Shown here in pieces: positions 28,697-37,242 of a stretch of DNA of 64,000 bases (the first letter of the stretch is position 1; each line of letters opens with the position of its first letter). Below the pieces are notes generated by a model. It searched no databases, was not told where the DNA came from, and saw only the letters and a program-made list of their open reading frames with translations. Location of the stretch: the NCBI RefSeq assembly GCF_900104585.1, contig NZ_FNVX01000004.1, forward strand, positions 62,001-126,000. Reading direction: 5' to 3'. This stretch comes from Bacteroides ihuae. GTDB lineage: Bacteria; Bacteroidota; Bacteroidia; Bacteroidales; Bacteroidaceae. A program made the position numbers and the translations under genes.

Positions 28697-29308
28697 ATGA
28701 ATTCGAACAACAAAGAAACAATAAAGGAAGAAGACTTAAAAGTGGAAACAACGCACAATTCAGTAGGAGAAGATCTACAAAACACAACAAATGAAGAGAT
28801 AGCCACTGAAAAAGTTATAGAAGAAGCATCTCCATTGCTCGCAGAAGAGCAGCTAGCTAAACAACTGGAAGAAGCGCTCGCTCAGATAGAAGATCAAAAA
28901 GATAAATATCTGCGCCTTTCTGCCGAGTTTGATAATTATCGGAAAAGAACAATAAAAGAGAAAGCTGAACTCATCTTAAATGGAAGCGAGAAAAGTATTA
29001 GTAGTATGCTTCCTATTATCGACGACTTTGAGCGTGCTGTGAAAATGATGGAAACAGCAACTGATATTGAAGCTGTAAAAGAAGGAATTGCCCTTATCCA
29101 TAATAAATTCATTGGCATATTAGGACAGAGTGGAGTAAAAGTGATAGAAACAAAAGAAAAAGAACTCGATACCGATTTTCATGAAGCTATTGCTGTTATT
29201 CCGGCTCCTTTGGAAGAATTGAAAGGAAAGATACTCGACTGCGTACAAACCGGATACACACTCAACGAAAAAGTTATCCGCCATGCTAAAGTAGTTGTGG
29301 GAGAATAA
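28697..29308 (+). CDS. grpE: GrpE nucleotide exchange factor
   Basis: A cytosolic DnaK co-chaperone of about 203 residues. The ATG at 28697 (MNSNNKETIK) is preferred over an upstream in-frame TTG at 28667. The N terminus is acidic and low-complexity. A long coiled coil follows (about 55-110, with KYLRLSAEFDNYRKRTIKEK) and then the compact beta domain (IHNKFIGILGQSGVKVIE, DFHEAIAVIPA, GKILDCVQTGYTLNEKVIRHAKVVVGE). dnaJ follows 50 bases later on the same strand, a common Bacteroidetes heat-shock pair; dnaK is not in the window. Confidence 0.95.
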   Translation: MNSNNKETIKEEDLKVETTHNSVGEDLQNTTNEEIATEKVIEEASPLLAEEQLAKQLEEALAQIEDQKDKYLRLSAEFDNYRKRTIKEKAELILNGSEKSISSMLPIIDDFERAVKMMETATDIEAVKEGIALIHNKFIGILGQSGVKVIETKEKELDTDFHEAIAVIPAPLEELKGKILDCVQTGYTLNEKVIRHAKVVVGE

Positions 29309-29358
29309 CAACTAAGCATAAACCTAACTACTTAATCAATTAATCAACTACAAAGATT

Positions 29359-30534
29359 ATGGCAAAAAGAGATTATTACGAAGTCCTCGAGATCAATAAA
29401 GACGCATCAGCAGACGAAATAAAAAAAGCCTATCGCAAAAAAGCGATTCAATTTCATCCTGATAAAAATCCTGATGATAAAGCCGCGGAAGAAAAGTTCA
29501 AAGAGGCAGCAGAAGCTTACGATGTATTGAGCAATCCTGATAAACGTGCTCGCTATGACCAATTTGGACATGCAGGCATGAGTGGCGCAGCAGGAAACGG
29601 TGGCCCCTATGGCGGCGGATTTGGCGACAATATGTCTATGGATGACATCTTCTCGATGTTCGGAGATATCTTTGGAGGTCACTCTGGAGGTGGGTTTGGC
29701 GGTTTCAGTGGATTTGGCGGTGGAGGCAGCCAACAACAAAGACGTTATCGTGGCTCAGATCTCCGTGTCAAAGTGAAATTAAATTTGAAAGAAATTTCTA
29801 CCGGAGTGGAGAAGAAATTCAAACTTAAAAAATATGTTTCTTGTTCTCACTGTCACGGCACGGGTGCGGAAGGAAATAGTGGATCAGAAACGTGCTCTAC
29901 TTGCAAAGGTAATGGTACGGTCATTCGTAACCAGCAAACTATTTTAGGAACCATGCAAACCCGTGTTAGTTGTCCGACATGTGGTGGTGAAGGCAAAATC
30001 ATCAAAGAGAAATGCAAACACTGCAATGGAGAAGGAATAGAATATGGCGAAGAAGTTGTTAGTGTAAACATACCCGCAGGAGTTGCTGAAGGCATGCAAC
30101 TATCCATGAGTGGGAAAGGTAATGCAGGAAAACATAATGGAGTACCAGGAGATTTATTAATCCTTGTAGAGGAAGAAGTACATCCAGAACTTATACGCGA
30201 TGAGAATGACTTAATATATAACTTACTATTGAGTTTCCCAACGGCCACCTTGGGAGGGACTGTTGAAATTCCTACAATTGATAATAAAGTAAAAGTAAAG
30301 ATTGACTCGGGAACCCAACCAGGAAAAGTTCTCCGCCTTCGAGGTAAAGGACTTCCAAGTGTAAATGGTTATGGAACGGGAGACTTATTGGTTAATGTAA
30401 GTGTTTACGTTCCTGAGGTTTTAAGCAAGGAAGAAAAAAGTACACTAGAGAAGCTAGACATCTCTGAAAATTTTAAGCCCAATAATTCAGTCAAAGAAAA
30501 AATATTCAAGAAGTTTAAGAACTTATTTGACTGA
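29359..30534 (+). CDS. dnaJ: Chaperone DnaJ
   Basis: This 391-residue type I Hsp40 has a J domain with HPDKNPDD (HPD motif) at about 33-35 and a Gly/Phe-rich linker at about 75-125. The zinc region has all four CxxCxGxG repeats ([32 protein letters not shown]), followed by the substrate-binding C-terminal domains ([28 protein letters not shown]). It stimulates DnaK ATPase and delivers unfolded substrates. It is co-transcribed with grpE. A candidate structured RNA begins about 230 bases downstream. Confidence 0.96.
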   Translation: MAKRDYYEVLEINKDASADEIKKAYRKKAIQFHPDKNPDDKAAEEKFKEAAEAYDVLSNPDKRARYDQFGHAGMSGAAGNGGPYGGGFGDNMSMDDIFSMFGDIFGGHSGGGFGGFSGFGGGGSQQQRRYRGSDLRVKVKLNLKEISTGVEKKFKLKKYVSCSHCHGTGAEGNSGSETCSTCKGNGTVIRNQQTILGTMQTRVSCPTCGGEGKIIKEKCKHCNGEGIEYGEEVVSVNIPAGVAEGMQLSMSGKGNAGKHNGVPGDLLILVEEEVHPELIRDENDLIYNLLLSFPTATLGGTVEIPTIDNKVKVKIDSGTQPGKVLRLRGKGLPSVNGYGTGDLLVNVSVYVPEVLSKEEKSTLEKLDISENFKPNNSVKEKIFKKFKNLFD

Positions 30535-30754
30535 TCAAAGCTTCTTAACATCTTCAAAGATACATTTGCTTCAAGTAAATTCTGAAAGTGGATTCCAAAC
30601 AAAGCTCAAGCATTTTGCAGAAGCACAAAGAAGTAAAGTTTTCTCTGCTATATAAACTAAGCAAAAGATAAAGCTGAATAGCGACCTTCATTGAGATACA
30701 CAAGATTTAGTAAACAATTTAATGAGTCGGCTTGTTTATCTCGTATAAAGTGAA

Positions 30755-30762
30755 TATATTTG
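30755..30762 (+). promoter_or_regulatory. Promoter -7 box for a candidate non-coding RNA
   Basis: TATATTTG matches TAnnTTTG. A TTG at 30732-30734 provides a -33 element with a 20-base spacer. No gene follows; transcription from about 30767 would run into the hairpin ending at 30994. Confidence 0.5.
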
Positions 30763-30766
30763 TTGA

Positions 30767-30995
30767 ACAAAAGCATTAGCCGCATTGGTTGGATTGGGAA
30801 ACTCATCAAATATAATGGAATACCGAGACAAGCTTTGCTTCTTAATGGCGGGCCACATATCCTTCGGGATAACTTTTAGTCAGTGGATTACAGAGAGAGT
30901 GGGCACTCAAATCATGTCATTCGGAGTTTCATCACATCATCGGTGCGGCTTTTATTAAAAAAGGACGATATCCTCATGGATTATCGTCCTTTTTC
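30767..30995 (+). ncRNA. Candidate structured non-coding RNA, about 225 bases
   Basis: The interval between a promoter-like box and an intrinsic terminator lacks a credible gene but folds well by hand. Its ends pair as a 12-bp closing stem (30778-30789 AGCCGCATTGGT with 30939-30950 ATCGGTGCGGCT, including three G-U pairs). Inside are a 7-bp stem (30798-30804 GAAACTC with 30924-30930 GAGTTTC), a UUCG tetraloop hairpin (30858-30871), CCAC/GTGG pairing around it (30853-30856 with 30883-30886), and small hairpins at 30830-30840 and 30897-30908. The closed, rod-like shape and size recall 6S RNA, but I cannot assign a family from sequence alone. The terminator could instead serve the convergent SPOR gene. 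Confidence 0.5.
30958..30994. terminator. Bidirectional intrinsic terminator
   Basis: The 13-base arms AAAAAGGACGATA (30958-30970) and TATCGTCCTTTTT (30982-30994) pair perfectly, with further TCC/GGA pairing inside. A/T tracts at the base provide a U-run on both strands. It would end the candidate RNA on the plus strand and the SPOR lipoprotein gene on the minus strand. Confidence 0.8.
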
Positions 30996-31030
30996 ATTGT
31001 CATTTCATATTTGTTATCTAAAAGCTATAA

Positions 31031-31522
31031 TTAAAATACGCGATATAACAACCAAGATCCTTGGAAATCTTTCCTATTCGGATACTTTGCTTTAAATGCA
31101 TCACGAGCATCTGCAGCAGTAGCCTTATCTGAGAAAGTATTAACAATAACACGATACATCGCAGCTTCAGCATTAAAAGCAATAGTAGCACTATAGCCTT
31201 CAGCATCAAGAAAATCTTTCAATCCTTCAGCATTAGCTTTTAATCCAAAACTTCCACAAACTACACTATAGTCCTTTAAAGCATCAGTTCCGGAAACAAC
31301 AGTAACTTTTTCTTGGCGTACACTAGCATCCTTTCCTGCCTTTACTGCGACAGGCACAGTGGCAACAGGTGTAACATCCACAGAAGTATTTACTTGAGGT
31401 TCTGCCAATTCTTGCTGTTTTGCCTTTTCGTATGCCTTCTTATATGCGCTTTCACTCGATTTACACGAAGTAAAAGCCAATACAACACATACGCCCATTC
31501 CTAACATTGCTAAATTTTTCAT
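31031..31522 (-). CDS. SPOR-domain lipoprotein
   Basis: This 163-residue lipoprotein has a signal peptide with lipobox LAFTSC, a charged helical stretch (SAYKKAYEKAKQQELAEP) and a variable Val/Pro-rich linker. The C-terminal SPOR domain spans about 82-160 (YSVVCGSFGLKANAEGLKDFL, YRVIVNTFSDKATAADARDAF). SPOR domains bind glycan strands of peptidoglycan lacking stem peptides, usually at sites of septation or remodelling. It would sit in an envelope membrane facing the periplasm. It ends at the bidirectional hairpin at 30958-30994. Confidence 0.9.
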   Translation of the reverse strand: MKNLAMLGMGVCVVLAFTSCKSSESAYKKAYEKAKQQELAEPQVNTSVDVTPVATVPVAVKAGKDASVRQEKVTVVSGTDALKDYSVVCGSFGLKANAEGLKDFLDAEGYSATIAFNAEAAMYRVIVNTFSDKATAADARDAFKAKYPNRKDFQGSWLLYRVF

Positions 31523-31564
31523 ATTTTATATATTTTAGTTAATAACTCGATTTAATATCTTATA

Positions 31565-32332
31565 TCAATAATTTTCCTTATATGAAATAGTAGAAGTTGC
31601 TTGATTTGTAGGCATAAGCAGTACCTCAGCTATTTGTACATGAACTGGAACTGAAGCCGCAAAGTAAACAGTTTCAGCAACATCATCACCAGATAATGCT
31701 TGTATTCCTTCATAGAAACGGTCGGCAACACCCTTATCTCCGCGGAATCTCACAACAGAAAAATTAGTTTCGACCATACCTGGTTTAACATTGGTAACCC
31801 GAAGAGGAGTATTAACTAAATCAATACGAAGTCCATCGGACAAAGCCTTTACTGCAGCTTTGGTAGCACAATAAACACTACCTCCAGGATACGCTCCATC
31901 TCCGGCAATAGAACCAATATTTATAATATGACCAATTCCGCGCTCAACCATGCCAGGCACAACCAAGCGAGTAACCGCCAATAAACCTTTAATATTCGTA
32001 TCAATGACTATATCCCATTCATCAAGTTGCCCTTCATGCTCTTTATCCATTCCAATCACAAGGCCGGCATTATTGATTAATACATCAATTTTCTTCCATT
32101 TCTCAGGTAATGAAACCAACGCTTTAGCTATTGCATCACGATCACGAACGTCAAAAGGAAGTAAATAAACTGAAATAGCATTTTTTGATTCCAGTTCTAT
32201 CTTCAATTGCTCCAATACATTTGTATTCCGAGCATTAAGAATTAAATTTGCTCCCTGAGAGGCAAATTTTCGTGCACACGCCTCTCCAATGCCACTACTT
32301 GCTCCTGTTATAAATACGATTCTATCTTTCAT
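31565..32332 (-). CDS. SDR-family NAD(P)-dependent oxidoreductase
   Basis: A short-chain dehydrogenase of about 255 residues. It starts MKDRIVFITGASSGIGEA with the glycine-rich cofactor motif TGASSGIG. LINNAG is present, as are the catalytic Ser in IGSIAG and the YCATK Tyr/Lys pair. An Arg after the second strand (NARN) favours NADP. The sequence resembles YdfG-type enzymes that oxidise serine, allo-threonine or related 3-hydroxy acids, but substrate specificity is not secure. ATGs at 32332 and 32335 are equivalent choices; the more distal 32347 start is less likely because it lies close to the -7 box at 32358-32365. Confidence 0.88.
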   Translation of the reverse strand: MKDRIVFITGASSGIGEACARKFASQGANLILNARNTNVLEQLKIELESKNAISVYLLPFDVRDRDAIAKALVSLPEKWKKIDVLINNAGLVIGMDKEHEGQLDEWDIVIDTNIKGLLAVTRLVVPGMVERGIGHIINIGSIAGDGAYPGGSVYCATKAAVKALSDGLRIDLVNTPLRVTNVKPGMVETNFSVVRFRGDKGVADRFYEGIQALSGDDVAETVYFAASVPVHVQIAEVLLMPTNQATSTISYKENY

Positions 32333-32357
32333 CATTAATCTAGTCATAAGTAAAAGA

Positions 32358-32365
32358 CAAAAGTA
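32358..32365 (-). promoter_or_regulatory. -7 box for the SDR gene
   Basis: CAAAAGTA reads TACTTTTG on the minus strand (TAnnTTTG). It lies about 26 bases upstream of the preferred start. Confidence 0.45.
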
Positions 32366-32451
32366 CCGTTTAGCATTTGTCGATGGTCAATCTTCTTAGT
32401 TAAATATATTTAAACTAAACAGAACATTCGTTTATCCAGCACATGTTGGCG

Positions 32452-32459
32452 TATCTTTG
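32452..32459 (+). promoter_or_regulatory. -7 box for the DEAD-box helicase gene
   Basis: TATCTTTG matches TAnnTTTG and lies 50 bases upstream of the ATG at 32509. Confidence 0.45.
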
Positions 32460-32508
32460 TAGCCAATAAAAAATATAACAGAGCTATAGAGCTCATCAAT
32501 TATTCTAC

Positions 32509-33807
32509 ATGACATTTGAACAATTACATCTCATTGAGCCAATATTAAAGGCTCTACAACAAGAAGGCTACACCTCACCAACTCCCATACAAGAACAATC
32601 TATACCGATATTGCTTCAAGGCAATGATCTACTTGGTTGCGCACAAACCGGCACAGGAAAAACTGCGGCATTCTCAATTCCTATATTGCAAAAACTTTAT
32701 AAAACAGATAATAAAAAAGGAATTAAAGCATTAATATTAACTCCGACAAGAGAGTTAGCAATCCAAATAGGAGAAAGTTTTGAAGCATATGGAAAATATA
32801 CAGGTCTACGCCACACTGTTATTTTTGGTGGAGTCGGCCAAAAACCTCAAACGGATGCATTACGTGCCGGAGTACAAATCTTGATTGCTACCCCCGGCCG
32901 CCTTATGGACCTTGCATCACAAGGATTCATTTCATTAAAAACATTGGACTTCTTTGTACTCGATGAAGCCGACCGCATGCTCGACATGGGATTTATTCAC
33001 GACATAAAGAAAATTCTTAAACTTCTACCTCCTCAACGTCAAACACTGTTTTTCTCGGCAACAATGCCTCCTGAGATTGAGAAACTGGCTAATTCCATGC
33101 TCACAAATCCTAAGAAAGTAGAGGTAACACCCGCATCTTCAACAGTAGATACAATTTCTCAATGCCTATATTTCGTAGAAAAGAAAGAAAAAACCGATTT
33201 ATTGATTCATCTATTAAAAGATAAATCAGTAGAATCAGCATTGATCTTCACCAGAACAAAACACGGAGCAGACAAATTATCCCGCGTGCTAAAGAATACA
33301 GGAATTAGCGCAGAAGCTATACATGGAAATAAATCTCAGAATGCTCGTCAACGAGCGCTGACTGATTTTAAAAATCATGACCTACGAGTACTTATCGCTA
33401 CAGATATTGCAGCCCGTGGAATAGATGTGGATCTACTCTCTCATGTTTTCAACTATGAACTCCCCAACGTACCAGAAACGTACGTACATAGGATTGGACG
33501 AACCGGTCGTGCCGGGCACGAAGGAGTAGCCATAGCGTTCTGTGAATCAGAAGAGCTCCCTTATCTTAAGGATATTCAGAAATTAATAGGAAAAACAATA
33601 CCTGTCATAAAAGAACACCCTTTCGTTACTACCGAAAGCATCAATGCACAAGAAAAGAAAACGGAAGAATTAAAAATAAAAGCCAAGGAAAATAAACCTT
33701 ACCGCGGAAATCGTGCCAATGGAGATTATTGGAGAAGACAACAACAACCTCAACAAGGCAAAAAGTCGCAAAATGATAGAAAGCCTCAAAAAGGTCCTCA
33801 GAAGTAG
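32509..33807 (+). CDS. DEAD-box RNA helicase (RhlE-like)
   Basis: This 432-residue cytosolic RNA helicase has the full motif set: Q motif [10 protein letters not shown], motif I AQTGTGKT, Ia PTRELA, GG, Ib TPGR, II DEAD, III SAT, then ARGIDVD (V) and [10 protein letters not shown] (VI). The last 60 residues are a Lys/Gln/Arg-rich tail suited to RNA binding. Such enzymes remodel structured RNA during ribosome assembly, decay or cold stress. It is followed by a cluster of three small genes on the same strand after a 131-base gap. Confidence 0.94.
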   Translation: MTFEQLHLIEPILKALQQEGYTSPTPIQEQSIPILLQGNDLLGCAQTGTGKTAAFSIPILQKLYKTDNKKGIKALILTPTRELAIQIGESFEAYGKYTGLRHTVIFGGVGQKPQTDALRAGVQILIATPGRLMDLASQGFISLKTLDFFVLDEADRMLDMGFIHDIKKILKLLPPQRQTLFFSATMPPEIEKLANSMLTNPKKVEVTPASSTVDTISQCLYFVEKKEKTDLLIHLLKDKSVESALIFTRTKHGADKLSRVLKNTGISAEAIHGNKSQNARQRALTDFKNHDLRVLIATDIAARGIDVDLLSHVFNYELPNVPETYVHRIGRTGRAGHEGVAIAFCESEELPYLKDIQKLIGKTIPVIKEHPFVTTESINAQEKKTEELKIKAKENKPYRGNRANGDYWRRQQQPQQGKKSQNDRKPQKGPQK

Positions 33808-33938
33808 TACAAAGATTCTATAAATTGTATCTCATCAGGAGTCAAAAGCCACATTTCTGCAAAAAGAAACGATGCAAAGATGAACAATACAGAGACTCAT
33901 CTGTTAAAATAGTTATAATCATATAAAGATTAAGAATT

Positions 33939-34148
33939 ATGAAAGGATTAAATGTATTGGCTGCGTTCTTGGGTGGTGCAGCTGTTGGTGCTGCAATAGG
34001 TCTTCTATTTGCTCCTGAGAAGGGTGAAGACACTCGCAAAAAAATAGTGGAGATTCTTCGGAAGAAAGGAATAAAACTAAATCGTAGCGAAATGGAAAAC
34101 TTAGTTGATGAAATTACCGCTGAAATCAAAGGAGAAGTAACTGAGTAA
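33939..34148 (+). CDS. YtxH-domain small membrane protein
   Basis: This 69-residue protein has an N-terminal Gly/Ala-rich transmembrane helix (LAAFLGGAAVGAAIGLLFAPEKGEDTRKK, positions 7-35) that exactly fits the YtxH pattern. An amphipathic charged tail follows. YtxH-like proteins are small stress-associated membrane proteins of unknown mechanism. The next gene begins 15 bases downstream, and all three small genes appear to form one operon. Confidence 0.85.
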   Translation: MKGLNVLAAFLGGAAVGAAIGLLFAPEKGEDTRKKIVEILRKKGIKLNRSEMENLVDEITAEIKGEVTE

Positions 34149-34163
34149 AAAAACAAAGCCATC

Positions 34164-34532
34164 ATGTTTGCAAACGATGAAAGTATAGAAAACATCCAAC
34201 AACTATTTGTTGAGTTCAAGAAATATCTAGAGCTTCAAAAAGAGTATACAAAATTGGAACTAACAGAAAAGCTCACCATACTTCTATCAACTTTAATATT
34301 GGTTTTTATGCTCATCATTCTTGGCATGGTGGCCTTGTTCTACGGACTATTTGCTCTAGCATACGTATTGGAGCCTTATGTAGGAAGTTTGACTGCTAGT
34401 TTTGGTATTATCACTAGCATAAACATCTTTCTCATATTAATAGTGATACTCTTTAGAAAGAAACTAATCATTGCTCCACTAGTAAACTTCTTAGCAAATT
34501 TGTTTCTCAACGATTCTAACAAAAGAGGATAA
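34164..34532 (+). CDS. Phage-holin-family-like (holin X / DUF1469-type) membrane protein
   Basis: This 122-residue protein has a soluble amphipathic N terminus (about 1-40, FVEFKKYLELQKEYTKLELTEK) and two hydrophobic segments (about 42-72 and 78-100). It matches the layout of proteins annotated as phage holin family in Bacteroidetes. There is no phage gene nearby, so it is more likely a cellular membrane-stress protein than a lysis holin. It lies between the YtxH gene and a third small gene, with only 1-15 bases between genes. Confidence 0.75.
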   Translation: MFANDESIENIQQLFVEFKKYLELQKEYTKLELTEKLTILLSTLILVFMLIILGMVALFYGLFALAYVLEPYVGSLTASFGIITSINIFLILIVILFRKKLIIAPLVNFLANLFLNDSNKRG

Positions 34533-34533
34533 A

Positions 34534-34782
34534 ATGAATCAGCTTGATACTAAAAAGATTAGCCTTGAAGATATTGCATTACGAAAGGCTAAATTACTCG
34601 AAGAGATACGGACTCAGAAAATTGTTATTTCAGAAACTGCCCGCTTAGCTTTTAACCCTTATTCGGGAGTAGCGACCACCGGTAATTCACTCATTAAAAC
34701 GTTCAATACCGGAATGGCCGTTTTTGACGGAGTAATGTTAGGGCTGAAGATTATGAGGAAAGTCCGTCGACTCCTTGGCTAA
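34534..34782 (+). CDS. Small conserved-type protein of unknown function
   Basis: I do not recognise this 82-residue protein. It starts one base after the preceding stop, so it is translationally linked to the YtxH/holin-like pair. A charged helical N terminus (EDIALRKAKLLEEIRTQKIVISE) leads into a Gly/Ser-containing middle and a short hydrophobic helix ending in a basic tail (MAVFDGVMLGLKIMRKVRRLLG). That end could sit on the membrane. Its conserved position would suggest a role shared with the other two proteins. Confidence 0.7.
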   Translation: MNQLDTKKISLEDIALRKAKLLEEIRTQKIVISETARLAFNPYSGVATTGNSLIKTFNTGMAVFDGVMLGLKIMRKVRRLLG

Positions 34783-34794
34783 AATCTGAGAAAT

Positions 34795-34863
34795 AATAGC
34801 TAATATAAAAAGTGCCATTAATAGAAAATAAATTCTTTAATGGCACTTTTTATATTAGCTATT
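34795..34863. terminator. Bidirectional terminator, 27-bp perfect stem
   Basis: The arms at 34795-34821 and 34837-34863 are exact complements around a 15-base loop. The core is AAGTGCCATTAA, flanked by A/T-rich ends that supply a T-run on each strand. It separates the convergent small-protein operon and manA. Confidence 0.8.
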
Positions 34864-34877
34864 TAAAAGTCTATTAA

Positions 34878-35846
34878 CTACACGTATGTCTCCAAAAGTT
34901 TTACCGTCCCAGTAGGAGTTATAGAAACCTCTTGCGTAGAAGCAGGGAACAAGATTGTTTCCCCAGCAGAGAGAGTTATCTCATTTTTTTGATCATCAAT
35001 AATCTTGCACGAACCTTCTATACATATAAAAATGACAAATGAATCTAATTCTGAATAATCACATGAAATCCCTTCTGTCATATCATACAATGAAGTAGTA
35101 AAGTATGGACAAGCCACTAATTCCACAGGCTCATTTTCTAAGGCTTCATAATTGGTTCGATAATCATCAACGACTTCGAAGTCTATGGCTTCACGAGCCA
35201 AATCTGTATGAAGTTCTCTCGTTTTGCCATCAGCATCTTTTCTATTAAAGTCATAGATACGATATGTTATATCAGATGTTTGCTGAATCTCTGCGACAAA
35301 AGCCCCCGCACCAATACTATGCACCCGACCAGCTGGTAAAAAGAAAACATCTCCCGGGTGAATTTCATACTCTTGCAAGACATCTGTAATTGTATTATTA
35401 TACACCCTGTCTTTGTACTCCTTAGGAGTAATTTCTTCTGAAAATCCAGAACGCAGTCTAGCACCTTCATCAGCCCCTACGACATACCACATTTCTGTTT
35501 TTCCCATCGAGTTGTGTCTCTTCTTTGCCAAATCATCGGATGGGTGTACCTGAATGGACAAGTCTTGCTTTGCATCAATAAACTTGATCAATAGCGGAAA
35601 TTTGTTCCCAAAACGGATGTAATTGGCTTCACCGACCAATTCCTCACGGTACTTTGCTACCATTTCTACAAGTGAAAGACCTCTATCAGGTCCGTTGGCC
35701 ACAACCGATTCGTTGTTTTCAACTCCTGATAATTCCCAGCTCTCTCCAACTCCTGTCACTTCATCATTTAGATGTTTGAACGAAATAATTTTATCGCCCC
35801 CCCAAAGCGTTTGCTTCAGAATAGGTTCAAATTTTAATGGATACAT
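34878..35846 (-). CDS. manA: Mannose-6-phosphate isomerase, class I type
   Basis: This 322-residue cytosolic zinc enzyme interconverts mannose-6-phosphate and fructose-6-phosphate. The metal site is visible: QVHPSD, the Glu in KTEMWYV and the His in GRVHSIGAG. The short-form opening (LKFEPILKQTLWGG) and a C-terminal cupin half (FVIFICIEGSCKIIDD, LSAGETILFPAS) are also present. It is single-gene and diverges from the galM-permease-galK operon across a 258-base gap that holds a -7 box for each direction. Confidence 0.93.
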   Translation of the reverse strand: MYPLKFEPILKQTLWGGDKIISFKHLNDEVTGVGESWELSGVENNESVVANGPDRGLSLVEMVAKYREELVGEANYIRFGNKFPLLIKFIDAKQDLSIQVHPSDDLAKKRHNSMGKTEMWYVVGADEGARLRSGFSEEITPKEYKDRVYNNTITDVLQEYEIHPGDVFFLPAGRVHSIGAGAFVAEIQQTSDITYRIYDFNRKDADGKTRELHTDLAREAIDFEVVDDYRTNYEALENEPVELVACPYFTTSLYDMTEGISCDYSELDSFVIFICIEGSCKIIDDQKNEITLSAGETILFPASTQEVSITPTGTVKLLETYV

Positions 35847-35896
35847 TTTTTGCTATAAACTTAGATTAAAAACACTTGATTTTAACAATCTGAGGA

Positions 35897-35904
35897 CAAA
35901 CATA
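35897..35904 (-). promoter_or_regulatory. -7 box for manA
   Basis: CAAACATA reads TATGTTTG on the minus strand (TAnnTTTG). It is 51 bases upstream of the manA ATG. Confidence 0.45.
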
Positions 35905-36029
35905 CAAAAAATATCAAAAAACAGAGCATTATAGAAGCTTTTTTCATGAAAATATCTTTGAAAATCAACTTATATCCCAGATTAAGAAAGTAAAGCGGAA
36001 CAAACGCTAAACTTTCATAAATGCCTATC

Positions 36030-36037
36030 TATATTTG
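36030..36037 (+). promoter_or_regulatory. -7 box for the galactose operon
   Basis: TATATTTG matches TAnnTTTG and lies 68 bases upstream of galM. A one-mismatch box (TTTATTTG, 36072-36079) lies closer to the gene and is an alternative. Confidence 0.45.
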
Positions 36038-36104
36038 CTCATAATAATTTGGGAGAACGGAAGAAATTACCTTTATTTGCAAGAAATATTAAATAATACC
36101 GAAC

Positions 36105-37202
36105 ATGATAAACACATTTTCTACCGAAAGTAATTTATCCGGTTTAGATCGGAACAAATTTCAAAAAAATATAGCTGGCAAAGAGACTGACTTATTTATC
36201 TTAAAAAATAAACGAGGAATGGAAGTTGCCGTTACAAATTATGGGTGTGCAATCCTCTCCATCATGGTACCAGACAAAGACGGGAAATATGCAAATGTGG
36301 TATTAGGACATGACAGTATTGACAATGTGATAAATAGTCCTGAACCCTTTTTGAGTACAACCATCGGGCGCTACGGCAATCGCATAGCCAACGGAAAGTT
36401 TCAGTTGCACGAGAAAGAATATAACTTAACCGTCAACAATGGTCCTAACTCTCTACACGGAGGGCCTACCGGTTTTCACAGAAGAATATGGGATGCTAAC
36501 CAGATAAGCCAAGATACAGTAGAGTTTACCTACCTTTCCGTCGATGGAGAAGAAGGATTTCCCGGAAATTTAAACGTATCAATGACTTATCGACTTGATG
36601 AAGACTCAAATGCGTTAACCATAGAGTATCATGCCACAACAGATAAGCCCACAATTGTAAATCTTACCAATCACGCTTTCTTTAATCTATCCGGAATTAC
36701 GAACCCCACTCCTACCATAAACAATCATGTTGTAACCATCAACGCAGATTACTATACTCCAATAGACGAAGTGTGTATACCCACTGGCGAAATTTTGAGT
36801 GTAGAAAATACTCCGATGGACTTCCGCACTCCACATACTGTTGGCCGAAGAATTGAAGAATACCACTTGCAATTAATTAATGGCCACGGATACGACCATT
36901 GCTATGTGCTAAACAAAACAGAAGTTGGAGAATTAGCCCTAGCAGCTATTTGCACTGACCCTACAAGCAAACGTAGTATGGAGGTATACACTACTGAAGC
37001 TGGAGTACAACTTTACACCGGCAATTGGCTCAACGGATTTGCAGGTGCACATGGAGCTACTTTCCCCGCTCGTAGTGCTATTTGTTTTGAAGCACAATGT
37101 TTTCCTGATACCCCAAACAAACCTCATTTTCCTACTGCCACTTTGCTGCCCGAAGATGAATATCAGCAAATTACGATTTATAATTTCACAGTACAAGAAT
37201 AA
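36105..37202 (+). CDS. galM: Aldose 1-epimerase (galactose mutarotase)
   Basis: This 365-residue enzyme interconverts alpha and beta anomers of galactose and other aldoses. Visible landmarks are VTNYGCAILSIMVPDKDG, GRYGNRIANGKF, NNGPNSLHGG, the catalytic-type His in NLTNHAFFNLSG, HGYDHCYVL and the catalytic Glu in CFEAQCFPDTPNKPHFP. No signal peptide is seen, so it should be cytosolic. It is first in an operon with a sugar permease (40 bases later) and galactokinase, a standard Leloir entry cassette. Confidence 0.95.
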   Translation: MINTFSTESNLSGLDRNKFQKNIAGKETDLFILKNKRGMEVAVTNYGCAILSIMVPDKDGKYANVVLGHDSIDNVINSPEPFLSTTIGRYGNRIANGKFQLHEKEYNLTVNNGPNSLHGGPTGFHRRIWDANQISQDTVEFTYLSVDGEEGFPGNLNVSMTYRLDEDSNALTIEYHATTDKPTIVNLTNHAFFNLSGITNPTPTINNHVVTINADYYTPIDEVCIPTGEILSVENTPMDFRTPHTVGRRIEEYHLQLINGHGYDHCYVLNKTEVGELALAAICTDPTSKRSMEVYTTEAGVQLYTGNWLNGFAGAHGATFPARSAICFEAQCFPDTPNKPHFPTATLLPEDEYQQITIYNFTVQE

Positions 37203-37242
37203 TTAACTAATTCATTTATAAACCTACATTTAAAATCTAACA

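Noticed and set aside
30883..31095. Plus-strand frame of 70 codons across the candidate RNA and its terminator
   Set aside because: It crosses a strong terminator hairpin, overlaps the convergent SPOR gene and has no recognisable protein features.
34164..34532. Prophage holin
   Set aside because: There are no phage genes around it; its neighbours are stress-type small proteins and housekeeping genes.
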